Under the pieces are notes generated by a model. That model had not been told where the DNA came from. It saw nothing but the letters and a program-made list of their open reading frames with translations, and did not search any database. From an uncultured Clostridia bacterium (GTDB taxonomy: Bacteria; Bacillota; Clostridia; Christensenellales; UBA1242), in NCBI GenBank assembly GCA_937895935.1, contig CALBKX010000004.1:1-64000 (forward strand): a stretch of DNA of 64,000 nucleotides, written 5' to 3'. The position numbers were made by a program, and so were the translations under genes. How positions within the stretch are numbered: the first letter of the stretch is position 1; every line of letters begins with the position of its first letter. This document shows, piece by piece, positions 17,878 to 25,535 of this stretch.

Positions 17878-17989
17878 GGGTAAATTATTCGCTTCGCTTA
17901 AGGATGACGCCTTAAAGGGCGTCATAACCCGCTCATCGAATTAATTTACCCGCCTTAGGGGAAGCCACTTAACGAAGCGGGACTCCGAA
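17878..17989 (+). repeat. Structured repeat family C, copy 3
   Basis: Near-identical to copy 1; changes include GG to AA within the core (CCACTTAACGAAG) and G to A in GGGACTCC. Confidence 0.85.
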
Positions 17990-18049
17990 TATTTTTCTCC
18001 CCTGCCAAGGGGAGGTGGCAGTTATGAATTGACTGACGGAGAGGTTTTT
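17990..18049 (+). repeat. CTCCCC/GGGGAG hairpin repeat
   Basis: CTCCCCTGCCAAGGGGAG forms a tight hairpin, followed by GTGGCAG, CTGACGGAGAGG and seven T. This resembles a palindromic intergenic repeat I recall from many gut Firmicutes genomes. A terminator role is possible. Confidence 0.6.
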
Positions 18050-18225
18050 TTATGCTTTCCCTTATGTAAATGCTTGCTATGGCAAACGAGATTTGACTAT
18101 AGAGTTTCCCTTAATTTTTCTCTAGCGATTTGCTATTCAAAATATTATACTTGTTTTTTTAATCAAACAACTAGTTTTGTGGTGAGCGAAGCATTAGGCA
18201 ATAATATTTATATTTACATTCAATA
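18050..18225. other. Unassigned intergenic stretch
   Basis: A reading frame of about 66 codons begins inside the repeat at 18029 but has no ribosome site and a composition unlike the neighbours (rich in Cys, Phe and Tyr). I see no gene or RNA here. Confidence 0.4.
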
Positions 18226-18254
18226 TTGACAAGGGGTACTAGGTATGGTAAACT
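18226..18254 (+). promoter_or_regulatory. Promoter of the phosphoesterase operon
   Basis: TTGACA (18226-18231), 17-bp spacer, TAAACT (18249-18254); AGAAGGGGA then precedes ATG 18276. Confidence 0.65.
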
Positions 18255-18275
18255 TTTAAGTGAAAGAAGGGGAAA

Positions 18276-19382
18276 ATGGAAGACGCAAAAAAGAAAATTA
18301 AAAAACTTAAAAACCCAAATGATATAAGGACTATTTCTGATATTGATTTGAGATTAAAAAGTTTTAAAGAGCAAATTAAGGCTGACGATTTTAGTCCTAT
18401 TAAAACTATATTTAAGGATTTATCTCAGCATAGTCAAGTTATGCTTTTGGTTTTGAATGATTTACATATAGGTTCGCCGGGGTGTAATATTGATAAAATT
18501 ATTAGATACTTAAAACAAGTTAGAAATTTGCCTAATTGTTACATAATTTTAAATGGTGATTTAATGAATAATGCAAACAATTTAGGTAAATCAAGTCCAC
18601 TTGAAAATGATTTATCTCCTATGAACGAGCAAAAAGTTATTCATACACTTTTTTCTGATCCAATTTTAAAAGAAAAAATTATATGTTCAACAAGTGGTAA
18701 TCACGAAAGTGGTGCAAGGGCTAAGGATTCAGGACTTGATTCGCTAGTTACGCCAATGGCAACTTTAAACATTTTGGACATTTATGCTAGATATATGGCA
18801 AATGTTGTCATAAGATTAAAATGTCCATACACCACAAGTGGTTACACTGATTTTAAAATTTTAGTAAGGCACGGAAGTGGACTTAGTGGACAGGCGGGAA
18901 AAGTTATTGATGGTATGTTTGCGTTATGTCAAAAATTTGGTAATTTTGATATGGTGGTTCAAGGACATACACACAAAAATATTTATTCTTCGGAAGATGT
19001 TGTTTATCAAAACGATAAATACTCTTGTTTAAAAAAGAGTGTAACACCAATAAATATTCCTGCCTTAGAGGAGGCTAGTCAATATGCAATGGAGTCTGCT
19101 TATCCACCTCCAAACACTGATAATAGTATAATTTGTGTGAGAGCTACTTTTAATTATGATATTTTAGATTCTTCACTTAACGATGGGTTTAAAGTGCTTC
19201 CTTATAAATTTAATATTGACACCATAAGTTTAGATAGGCCAGAATTGGTTAAATTTGGTGACAAAATTATTCCTCAAGCAAAATTTATCTCACAAGAAAA
19301 ATTGGAAGAAATTGCAACAAGTATGGCTAAAAAAGTGACATCTAAAGCTCGAAAACCTAAAAATTTAGAAAGAGAGGTTTAA
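18276..19382 (+). CDS. Calcineurin-like metallophosphoesterase
   Basis: A 368-residue protein with a complete two-metal phosphoesterase site: D62-L-H64 (LNDLHIG), G94-D95 (NGDLMNN), G141-N142-H143-E144 (GNHE), H199 (VRHGSG) and G-H231-T-H233 (QGHTH). Family members hydrolyse phosphomonoesters, phosphodiesters or nucleic acid ends. No extra domain reveals the substrate. It lacks a signal peptide, so it is cytosolic. It is first in a tight three-gene operon: the next gene starts 3 bases after the stop and is a diverged paralogue that has lost most metal ligands, and the third is a zinc-ribbon protein. The three probably act together. Confidence 0.85.
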   Translation: MEDAKKKIKKLKNPNDIRTISDIDLRLKSFKEQIKADDFSPIKTIFKDLSQHSQVMLLVLNDLHIGSPGCNIDKIIRYLKQVRNLPNCYIILNGDLMNNANNLGKSSPLENDLSPMNEQKVIHTLFSDPILKEKIICSTSGNHESGARAKDSGLDSLVTPMATLNILDIYARYMANVVIRLKCPYTTSGYTDFKILVRHGSGLSGQAGKVIDGMFALCQKFGNFDMVVQGHTHKNIYSSEDVVYQNDKYSCLKKSVTPINIPALEEASQYAMESAYPPPNTDNSIICVRATFNYDILDSSLNDGFKVLPYKFNIDTISLDRPELVKFGDKIIPQAKFISQEKLEEIATSMAKKVTSKARKPKNLEREV

Positions 19383-19385
19383 TAT

Positions 19386-20582
19386 ATGTATAAACTTGAA
19401 GATTTAGAAAAAGACATACAAAATTATCAATCAAATGAGAATAATCTTCCTAGAGGTAAACACGCGCTTGTTAAATTGCATGAATCTGTAAAATTTTTGG
19501 ATATATGTGTTTTATCTAACATTAACATAGGTTTAACAGGAGCAAGTTCAAAAACATCAAAAATTGATAAGCCTTTTAGAATAAAAAAATTTAAAGCACA
19601 TATAGCGGAACTTGTAAAGGACCCAAATGCAAGGATTATGCTTGGTGGCGATTTGTTATATTATCCAAATGGTGGTAAAAAGTTTAGAGAAATTTATTCT
19701 CCTAATTATGATGAACAAATAGAAATGCTTGCTGAAATTTTGGAACCTGTTAAAGATAAAATTATTGGTGCTTATGATGGCACAGATGAAATTAAAATTT
19801 TTGAAAAAGATGGCGTTAACGCAACTTTAGCACTCCTTGAAAGACTTGGCCTTAAAGATAGATATTTTGGGCAAATGGCAGAGATTGATTTTGAATTTAA
19901 AAATGATTACACAAACGGCTGTCCAAAAGTTGTTCATATGTTATTTGACCACGGATTTTTAGTAGCGAATGTTATGAACACGGTTGCAAAGAAAACAGAA
20001 GGTTTACAATCAAAAATTTCAGGGAAAGATTTTTATTTTACAAGCCACTATAACAAACTATTCATAGAAAAAATTGCAACTTTAACTCAAGAAAATGGAA
20101 CTCAAGTTGTAAAAACTCCTTGCTATTTTGTGTCAGTTGGCGGTTATAGAGATTTTCCAAATAGACTTACATCAAATAGAAATGTTTCTCCAAGCAGTAC
20201 TAATAATGGAGTAATTAGAGTTTTTGTGGCACCTAATCCAGATAGAAACAACATTAGAGGAAATAACTATCTAGGTGAACCACAATACAAAATTTGTCAA
20301 GAATTCATCAATTTTGGAACATTAATGTCAAATCATATTGATTATGACTTGTGCGAAGAAATTATGAGATTAAATGAACAAAACACCTTAAACAAAGATT
20401 TACTTGTTGCCTTGTTAGAGCAAAAAATTGACCAAATAAGCAAACAAAATGTGGAACAAGTTTTGGATAAATTTTATGGTGAGCAGGAAGCAAAAACTTT
20501 AAAGGAAAGCAAAAAACAACGATTGAAACAAGTAGTTGAAAAAGTAATAATTGATGAAAGCAGAGATGGAGGTAGAGAATGA
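19386..20582 (+). CDS. Degenerate metallophosphoesterase paralogue (probable pseudoenzyme)
   Basis: This 398-residue protein follows the same order of elements as the preceding enzyme but with metal ligands replaced. D62/H64 become N45/N47 (LSNINIG), the GD motif is kept (LGGD89LLYY), GNHE becomes G132-T-D-E (AYDGTDE), an H is kept in LFDH189G, and GHTH becomes S-H221-Y-N. With most ligands gone, catalysis is unlikely; a regulatory or scaffold partner of the active enzyme is my inference. An alternative is a different metal geometry using the new Asn/Asp residues. The C-terminal 70 residues (EQKIDQISKQNVEQVLDKFYGEQEAKTLKESKKQ) look coiled-coil. It overlaps the next gene by four bases (ATGA). 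Confidence 0.65.
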   Translation: MYKLEDLEKDIQNYQSNENNLPRGKHALVKLHESVKFLDICVLSNINIGLTGASSKTSKIDKPFRIKKFKAHIAELVKDPNARIMLGGDLLYYPNGGKKFREIYSPNYDEQIEMLAEILEPVKDKIIGAYDGTDEIKIFEKDGVNATLALLERLGLKDRYFGQMAEIDFEFKNDYTNGCPKVVHMLFDHGFLVANVMNTVAKKTEGLQSKISGKDFYFTSHYNKLFIEKIATLTQENGTQVVKTPCYFVSVGGYRDFPNRLTSNRNVSPSSTNNGVIRVFVAPNPDRNNIRGNNYLGEPQYKICQEFINFGTLMSNHIDYDLCEEIMRLNEQNTLNKDLLVALLEQKIDQISKQNVEQVLDKFYGEQEAKTLKESKKQRLKQVVEKVIIDESRDGGRE

Positions 20583-20818
20583 TTAATGGTGTAAGAACAA
20601 GTATAGATGGTGATCACTGCATCTATTGTGATGCAAAAGTTGTTGACGGAGTTTACAATTTTTGCCCAAAATGCGGAAATGCGTTAAATGTTAATGCAAT
20701 AAAATTGAAAGAACAACAAACTAAAAGAATTCAAATTGAACTTTTAGATGAACTTGCTTATTTAATTGAAGATGAAAAATCTTTAAAAATCATTTTAGAT
20801 AAAACAAAATCTATTTAA
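20579..20818 (+). CDS. Small zinc-ribbon protein
   Basis: A 79-residue protein with two CxxC pairs (CIYC at about residue 14, CPKC at about 30) forming a zinc ribbon, then a helical, charged tail (KEQQTKRIQIELLDELAYLIEDEKSLKIILDKTK). Its ATG overlaps the stop of the pseudo-phosphoesterase gene, implying translational coupling and a shared function. It may be an adaptor for nucleic acid or protein contacts. Function unknown. Confidence 0.65.
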   Translation: MINGVRTSIDGDHCIYCDAKVVDGVYNFCPKCGNALNVNAIKLKEQQTKRIQIELLDELAYLIEDEKSLKIILDKTKSI

Positions 20819-20826
20819 ATTTGTTT

Positions 20827-20862
20827 AAAACGACATCGAACAAAATCGGTGTCGTTTTTTAA
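20827..20862 (+). terminator. Terminator of the phosphoesterase operon
   Basis: AAAACGACATCGA (20827-20839) pairs with TCGGTGTCGTTTT (20846-20858), followed by T. Confidence 0.85.
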
Positions 20863-20938
20863 ATAATCAGTTTAACTTAACTAAAAAATAAAAATCGACA
20901 TTTTATAGGTTTCATTTTATATAAAGTAAAAATTATCA

Positions 20939-21024
20939 ACTTAAGGTTGGTGGATATGATTGTTTTATGCAAGAAAAACCTTAGTCTTTCTTTTTAAGTA
21001 AAAAATATCCATTTTAGTAAAATG
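20939..21024 (+). other. Possible structured RNA upstream of nrdD
   Basis: AAGGTT (20943-20948) can pair with AACCTT (20977-20982). TGGATAT in its loop (20951-20957) can pair with ATATCCA (21005-21011), making an H-type pseudoknot. CATTTTAGTAAAATG (21010-21024) is a further hairpin that competes with the last bases of the second stem. It lies before, not within, the nrdD transcript. It matches no riboswitch I recognise and may be chance in A+T-rich DNA. Confidence 0.2.
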
Positions 21025-21112
21025 AAGCAAAAGTTTTTTGTTTTAAAAAATTCCATTTTGATGAATGATTATATTTAAATTAAAAAAAAGTTAAAAAATT
21101 ATTAAAAATCTT

Positions 21113-21140
21113 TTGACATTATTTTATAATTTGCTAATAT
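21113..21140 (+). promoter_or_regulatory. nrdDG promoter
   Basis: TTGACA (21113-21118), 16-bp spacer, TAATAT (21135-21140) with TGC directly before it (extended -10). NrdR boxes follow immediately. Confidence 0.8.
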
Positions 21141-21143
21141 ATA

Positions 21144-21191
21144 TGTATATATGTTGTGATTTAAAATTTATAAAAACACAACATATTGTAT
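21144..21191 (+). promoter_or_regulatory. Tandem NrdR boxes
   Basis: Two 16-base boxes, TGTATATATGTTGTGA (21144-21159) and ACACAACATATTGTAT (21176-21191). The second matches the NrdR consensus ACACwATATATwGTGT at 14 of 16 positions, the first at 10, including the core. Their starts are 32 bp apart (three helical turns), the spacing typical of NrdR-regulated ribonucleotide reductase promoters. Position just after the -10 implies repression when dATP is high. Confidence 0.7.
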
Positions 21192-21231
21192 CTTTATTCT
21201 TTTTTTTGAATAAGGCAACAAGGGGGATAAA

Positions 21232-23406
21232 ATGTTAAAAGTTATTAAAAAGGACGGAACACAAGAGGATTTTAATGTTGAAAAAGTGGTTGTCGCTATC
21301 AAAAAGAGTGCAGCAAGAGCTCTTGTTATTTTGTCTGAATATGAGATTGAAAAAATTAGGCAGTATGTTCGTGAAAGGGCAGAACAAATTGCTACTCCAG
21401 TAAATGACGGCGAATTAAAAATTATAGATATTCCAACAATGCACTTTATTGTGGAAAGTGCTTTGGATTCTATCAATGCGGACGTTGCAAAAAGTTATAG
21501 GGATTATAGAAATTACAAGCAAGATTTTTATCGAATGATTGACAATGTATATAAAAAAGTTCAATCAATTGATTTTGTGGGTGACAGGAGTAATGCCAAC
21601 ACTGACAGCACTTTAGTTTCGACAAAAAGGTGCTTAGGTTGGAACGAATTAAATGGGGAGTTTTACAAAAAATTCTTTTTAAATGGTGAAGAACGCCAAG
21701 CAATGAAAGATGGATACATTTACATTCACGACCGCAACGCAAGACTGGATACATACAATTGTTGTTTGTTTGATATTGCAACCGTTTTTAAAGGTGGTTT
21801 TGAACTTGGAAACATTAAGTATTCTGAACCAACAACGCTTGCCATTTGTTTTAATGTTTTGGGTGATGTTATCATGGCAGCAGCAAGTCAGCAGTATGGT
21901 GGTTTTACTGTTCCTGAAATTGACAAAATTTTAGAGCCATATGCAATTAAGAGTTATAATAAATATATCAATGAATATCGTGAAATTGCTTTGGGGTTGA
22001 ATGAGGGAAATTTGGATGAGGATGCTTTTAATGAAAAAGCAGATAAATATGCCTCATTTAAAGTCCAACGTGATTTTGAACAAGGCTTTCAAGCATTAGA
22101 ATATAAACTGAACACTGTAGGTTCATCCAGAGGTGATTATCCTTTTGTAACTTTTACTTTTGGACTAGGACAAAGCAAGTTTGAACAAATGGCAACTAGT
22201 GCAATGTTAAAAGTTAGAAAGGGTGGGCAAGGCGCTCCAGGATTTAAAAAAGCGGTTTTGTTTCCCAAATTAGTCTTTTTATATGATGAAAACATACACG
22301 GCAAAGGCAAATGCTGTGAGAAATTATTTGATGAAGCCATAGAATGTTCTTCCAAGGCTCAATATCCAGATTATTTAAGTATGAGTGGTAATGGATATAT
22401 AGCATCTATGTATAAAAAATACGGTAAGGTTATTTCTCCAATGGGTTGTAGGGCATTTTTGTCGCCTTACTATGAGCGTGGTGGGCAAAAACCTGCCGAT
22501 GAAAACGATGAGCCAGTTTTTGTAGGACGTTTTAATGGTGGTGCGATAAGTTTAAATTTACCTATGATTTATATGAAAGCAAAAACTGAAGGAAAAGATT
22601 TTTTTGAGGTTTATAGGTTTTATCTTGAAATGATTAGGCATTTACATATTAAAACTAGAGATTATTTAGCAAAAATGAAAGCGTCAAAATCTCCGCTTGC
22701 GTTTATGGAGGGTGGTCTTTATAAAGGGCATTTAAAACCCGATGACACAATTAAGCCTTTGCTTGATTATGTGACGTTTAGTTTTGGATATACTGCTTTA
22801 AATGAACTTCAGAGGTTATATAATGGGAAATCTATTACCGAGGACGGCGAATTTGCTCTAAAAGTTATGCAATATTTAAATGAATATGTGGCAAAAATTA
22901 AAGAGGAAGATAAAATTTTGTACGCTATTTATGGCACTCCTGCTGAAAGTTTGATTTCATTGCAAGTTCAACAATTTAGAGATAAATATGGCGTTATTGA
23001 AGGTGTATCCGACAAAGAATATTTCACAAACAGTTTTCACTGCCACGTTTCGGAAGATATTTCACCAATTGAAAAACAAGATTTAGAAGAGAGATTTTGG
23101 GAACTATCAAATGGTGGAAAGATAACTTACACAAGATATCCTATTGATTACAATATTGAGGCTTTTAAAACCATTGTTCGCAGGGGCATGCAAAAAGGTT
23201 TTTATCAAGGCATAAATATGGAAAAATGTTATTGTGAAGACTGTGGATATGAGCAATTGGAAATGACTAAATGCCCCAAATGTGGAAGTGAAAATATAAC
23301 ACAAGTGGATAGGGTTTGTGGATATTTAGGATACTCTAAGGTAAATGGCAGAAGTTTTATGAATGAAGGAAAACTTGCTGAAATTAGAGATAGAAAATCA
23401 ATGTAA
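21232..23406 (+). CDS. nrdD: Anaerobic ribonucleoside-triphosphate reductase
   Basis: This 724-residue glycyl-radical enzyme makes dNTPs from NTPs without oxygen. The N-terminal ATP-cone (MLKVIKKDGTQEDFNVEKVVVAIKKS) is the allosteric activity site. The large catalytic barrel follows. The C-terminus carries the zinc site CEDC...CPKC and then the glycyl-radical motif RVCGYLGYSKVNGR. The start ATG lies behind AGGGGGATAAA. It is followed after 17 bases by its activase nrdG. NrdR boxes at the promoter suggest feedback control. No aerobic reductase lies in the window, in keeping with an anaerobic lifestyle. Confidence 0.96.
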   Translation: MLKVIKKDGTQEDFNVEKVVVAIKKSAARALVILSEYEIEKIRQYVRERAEQIATPVNDGELKIIDIPTMHFIVESALDSINADVAKSYRDYRNYKQDFYRMIDNVYKKVQSIDFVGDRSNANTDSTLVSTKRCLGWNELNGEFYKKFFLNGEERQAMKDGYIYIHDRNARLDTYNCCLFDIATVFKGGFELGNIKYSEPTTLAICFNVLGDVIMAAASQQYGGFTVPEIDKILEPYAIKSYNKYINEYREIALGLNEGNLDEDAFNEKADKYASFKVQRDFEQGFQALEYKLNTVGSSRGDYPFVTFTFGLGQSKFEQMATSAMLKVRKGGQGAPGFKKAVLFPKLVFLYDENIHGKGKCCEKLFDEAIECSSKAQYPDYLSMSGNGYIASMYKKYGKVISPMGCRAFLSPYYERGGQKPADENDEPVFVGRFNGGAISLNLPMIYMKAKTEGKDFFEVYRFYLEMIRHLHIKTRDYLAKMKASKSPLAFMEGGLYKGHLKPDDTIKPLLDYVTFSFGYTALNELQRLYNGKSITEDGEFALKVMQYLNEYVAKIKEEDKILYAIYGTPAESLISLQVQQFRDKYGVIEGVSDKEYFTNSFHCHVSEDISPIEKQDLEERFWELSNGGKITYTRYPIDYNIEAFKTIVRRGMQKGFYQGINMEKCYCEDCGYEQLEMTKCPKCGSENITQVDRVCGYLGYSKVNGRSFMNEGKLAEIRDRKSM

Positions 23407-23423
23407 ATAAAAAGAGGATAAAA

Positions 23424-23915
23424 ATGAATTATCATTACATAACAAAAACCGATTTAAAAAATGGTGATGGATTAAGGGTCGTTTTGTGGGTTGCTGGTTG
23501 TAATCATATGTGCAAAAATTGCCATAACCCTGAAACATGGGATCATAATGGTGGTAAATTATTTGATGAAAATGCAAAACAGGAACTTTTAGATGAATTA
23601 AAAAAAGACTATATTTCTGGAATAACATTTAGCGGTGGTGATCCGCTTTTCCCAGCAAACAGAGAAGTCGTTGGGCAATTAATTGAAGAAATTTCAAAAA
23701 AATTTCCAGATAAAACTATATGGTGTTACACTGGCTATCTATTTGAGCAAATCAAAGATTTACCTTTTTTAAAATACATTGATGTTTTAATTGATGGACC
23801 TTTTATTGAATCGCAAAAGGAATTAAAATTAAAATGGAAAGGTAGTAAAAATCAACGTGTGATTATGGTGAAAGATTCTTTAAAACAAAACAAAATAATT
23901 TTAAAAGATGAGTAA
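23424..23915 (+). CDS. nrdG: Anaerobic ribonucleotide reductase activating enzyme
   Basis: A 163-residue radical SAM protein that installs the glycyl radical on NrdD. The [4Fe-4S] motif is CNHMCKNC (Cx3Cx2C, about residues 26-33), followed by HNPETWD and the SAM-contact FSGGDPLF. It lacks extra ferredoxin domains, normal for NrdG. Co-transcribed with nrdD; a terminator follows. Confidence 0.95.
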   Translation: MNYHYITKTDLKNGDGLRVVLWVAGCNHMCKNCHNPETWDHNGGKLFDENAKQELLDELKKDYISGITFSGGDPLFPANREVVGQLIEEISKKFPDKTIWCYTGYLFEQIKDLPFLKYIDVLIDGPFIESQKELKLKWKGSKNQRVIMVKDSLKQNKIILKDE

Positions 23916-23948
23916 TAAGTTTTTGTGATTTTACTAAATAAAAATAAT

Positions 23949-23990
23949 AAATACAAGAATTAGATTTTTATAAAATCCTTGTATTTTTTT
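23949..23990 (+). terminator. Terminator of nrdDG
   Basis: AAATACAAG pairs with CTTGTATTT, with further pairing inside, followed by a T tract. Confidence 0.75.
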
Positions 23991-24014
23991 AAAAAATACT
24001 TTTTTTGAATGTCG

Positions 24015-24044
24015 TTGCTCTTTTATTGCAAACTATGTTAAAAT
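24015..24044 (+). promoter_or_regulatory. Promoter of the MazG-flavoprotein operon
   Basis: TTGCTC (24015-24020), 18-bp spacer, TGTTAAAAT extended -10 (hexamer 24039-24044). It rules out the ATG at 24043 as a start codon. Confidence 0.6.
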
Positions 24045-24063
24045 GATTTTAAAAGGAGCACAT

Positions 24064-24387
24064 ATGGATAAAGAGGAAAGATTAAAAATATACAAACAAG
24101 CAGAAACACTTTGGGGGCTTGTTGCTCAATATGATCAAGCAATTGAGGAGATGGGAGAACTTATTGTTGCAATAAATAAGTACAAACGCAAATGCTTGTA
24201 TGGAGAGTATGCCCAAAATGCTAAGGTTGAAGCAAATTTAATTGAAGAAATAGCAGATGTTAAAATGTGCCTTGAACAACTAGAAGATTTTATGGGAAAA
24301 GAAAAAGTAGACGAAGTTTTTGATAAAAAAATAAATAAGTTACAAGAAGAAATTAAAGAAATGTCTAAAAGGTGTAAAAATAAATAA
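24064..24387 (+). CDS. MazG-like nucleotide pyrophosphohydrolase
   Basis: A 107-residue all-alpha protein. AIEEMGELIVAINKYKR (about residues 20-36) and NLIEEIADVKMCLEQLE (about 58-74) give the E-E-x-E and E-x-x-D metal-binding pattern of the MazG/dUTPase-like superfamily, which hydrolyses (d)NTPs, often as house-cleaning. The start is ATG 24064, behind AAAGGAG. It overlaps the next gene by one base (TAATG), and all three genes to 27100 form one transcript. Exact substrate unknown. Confidence 0.75.
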   Translation: MDKEERLKIYKQAETLWGLVAQYDQAIEEMGELIVAINKYKRKCLYGEYAQNAKVEANLIEEIADVKMCLEQLEDFMGKEKVDEVFDKKINKLQEEIKEMSKRCKNK

Positions 24388-25535
24388 TGAAAAATGTTTG
24401 CATTTTAGGAGGTGGAGCAAGTGCACTTATGTGTGCTTGTTGTGCAAAAGATAATGTTAATGTAAAAATTATTGAGCAAAACTCAAAAGTTGGCAAAAAA
24501 ATTTTAGCAACTGGAAATGGTCGTTGTAATTTAACTAACAAAATTGTAAACGATAAGTCTTATAACACAGATATAAAAAACTTTTTAAATAAATTTAATC
24601 AATTTGATACATTAAATTTTTTTAATTCAATTGGACTTGAAACATATGCTGATAATGAAGGAAGGGTCTATCCTTTTTCAAATTCTGCCTCTTCTGTTTT
24701 GGAGGTTTTATTAAATTATTTAATAAATAAAAAAAATATAAATATTGATACAGATAAAAAATTTGTAGATATTGAAAAAATAGATAATAAATATAGAATT
24801 CAGTTTGAAGATTCTTTCGAGGATTTTGATGAGGTAATAGTTGCATTAGGTAACAAAGCAAATTTAAATCTTTTTGAAAAATTTGGAGTTAAAAATAATC
24901 CTTTTGTGCCAAGTTTGTGTGGGCTTAAAACGAGCAAAAATAAAAATTTGGCTGGCACAAGAGTATCTAATGTCAAAGTTTTTTGCAAAGCAGTTAATTT
25001 TGAGGAAACAGGTGAAATACTTTTTAGAGAAGACGGCATTAGCGGGATAGTAATTTTTAATCTTTCAGCATTTTTGTCTAGAGCAAAAATTAATAGTGCT
25101 GAAATAATTATTGATTTAATGCCAAATATAAATTTTGAAATATTATTAAATAAATTAAAAAATAGAAAAGAATTATTAAAAAATTATAAAATAAATGATT
25201 TTTTAACGGGATTTTTTAATAAAACTATTAATTTTGATTTAATTAATAAATTAAAATTTGATTTAGAAAAGGATGTGAGTAAATTATCAGATAAAGATTT
25301 ATTTAATTTAGCAAAATTAATAAAAAATTACAGTATTAAAACATTAGGCTTTTTAGATAATAATCAAGTGTTTAATGGGGGCGTTAAACTTTCTTCTTTA
25401 ACAAACTGCTTGGAAGCGAAAAATCAAAAAGGTTTATATTTTATTGGTGAAATAGTAGATGTGGATGGTGTCTGTGGTGGATATAACTTACAATGGGCAT
25501 GGACAAGTGGAAAAATTGTGGGTGAAAACTTATGA
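24387..25535 (+). CDS. HI0933-family FAD-dependent oxidoreductase
   Basis: A 382-residue flavoprotein. It opens with a dinucleotide-binding GGGASALMCACCA, then EQNSKVGKKILATGNGRCNLTN (diagnostic of the HI0933/YhiN/BaiN-like family), VALGNKA, and ends with GLYFIGEIVDVDGVCGGYNLQWAWTSG, the second FAD contact. Family members are NAD(P)/FAD-dependent reductases; one gut member has been linked to bile acid metabolism, but the substrate here is unknown. It overlaps both neighbours (TAATG before, ATGA after). The first glycine motif is GGGASA rather than GxGxxG, which is usual for this family. Confidence 0.85.
   Translation: MKNVCILGGGASALMCACCAKDNVNVKIIEQNSKVGKKILATGNGRCNLTNKIVNDKSYNTDIKNFLNKFNQFDTLNFFNSIGLETYADNEGRVYPFSNSASSVLEVLLNYLINKKNINIDTDKKFVDIEKIDNKYRIQFEDSFEDFDEVIVALGNKANLNLFEKFGVKNNPFVPSLCGLKTSKNKNLAGTRVSNVKVFCKAVNFEETGEILFREDGISGIVIFNLSAFLSRAKINSAEIIIDLMPNINFEILLNKLKNRKELLKNYKINDFLTGFFNKTINFDLINKLKFDLEKDVSKLSDKDLFNLAKLIKNYSIKTLGFLDNNQVFNGGVKLSSLTNCLEAKNQKGLYFIGEIVDVDGVCGGYNLQWAWTSGKIVGENL

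Noticed and set aside
17640..18049. Possible CRISPR array
   Set aside because: Units are long, internally palindromic and few, with no regular spacers and no cas genes nearby.
18029..18229. 66-codon reading frame after the repeat cluster
   Set aside because: It starts inside a hairpin repeat, lacks a Shine-Dalgarno and shows no recognisable domain.
20819..21112. Cobalamin riboswitch before nrdD
   Set aside because: No B12-box-like sequence (GCCACTG) is present; NrdR boxes explain regulation better.
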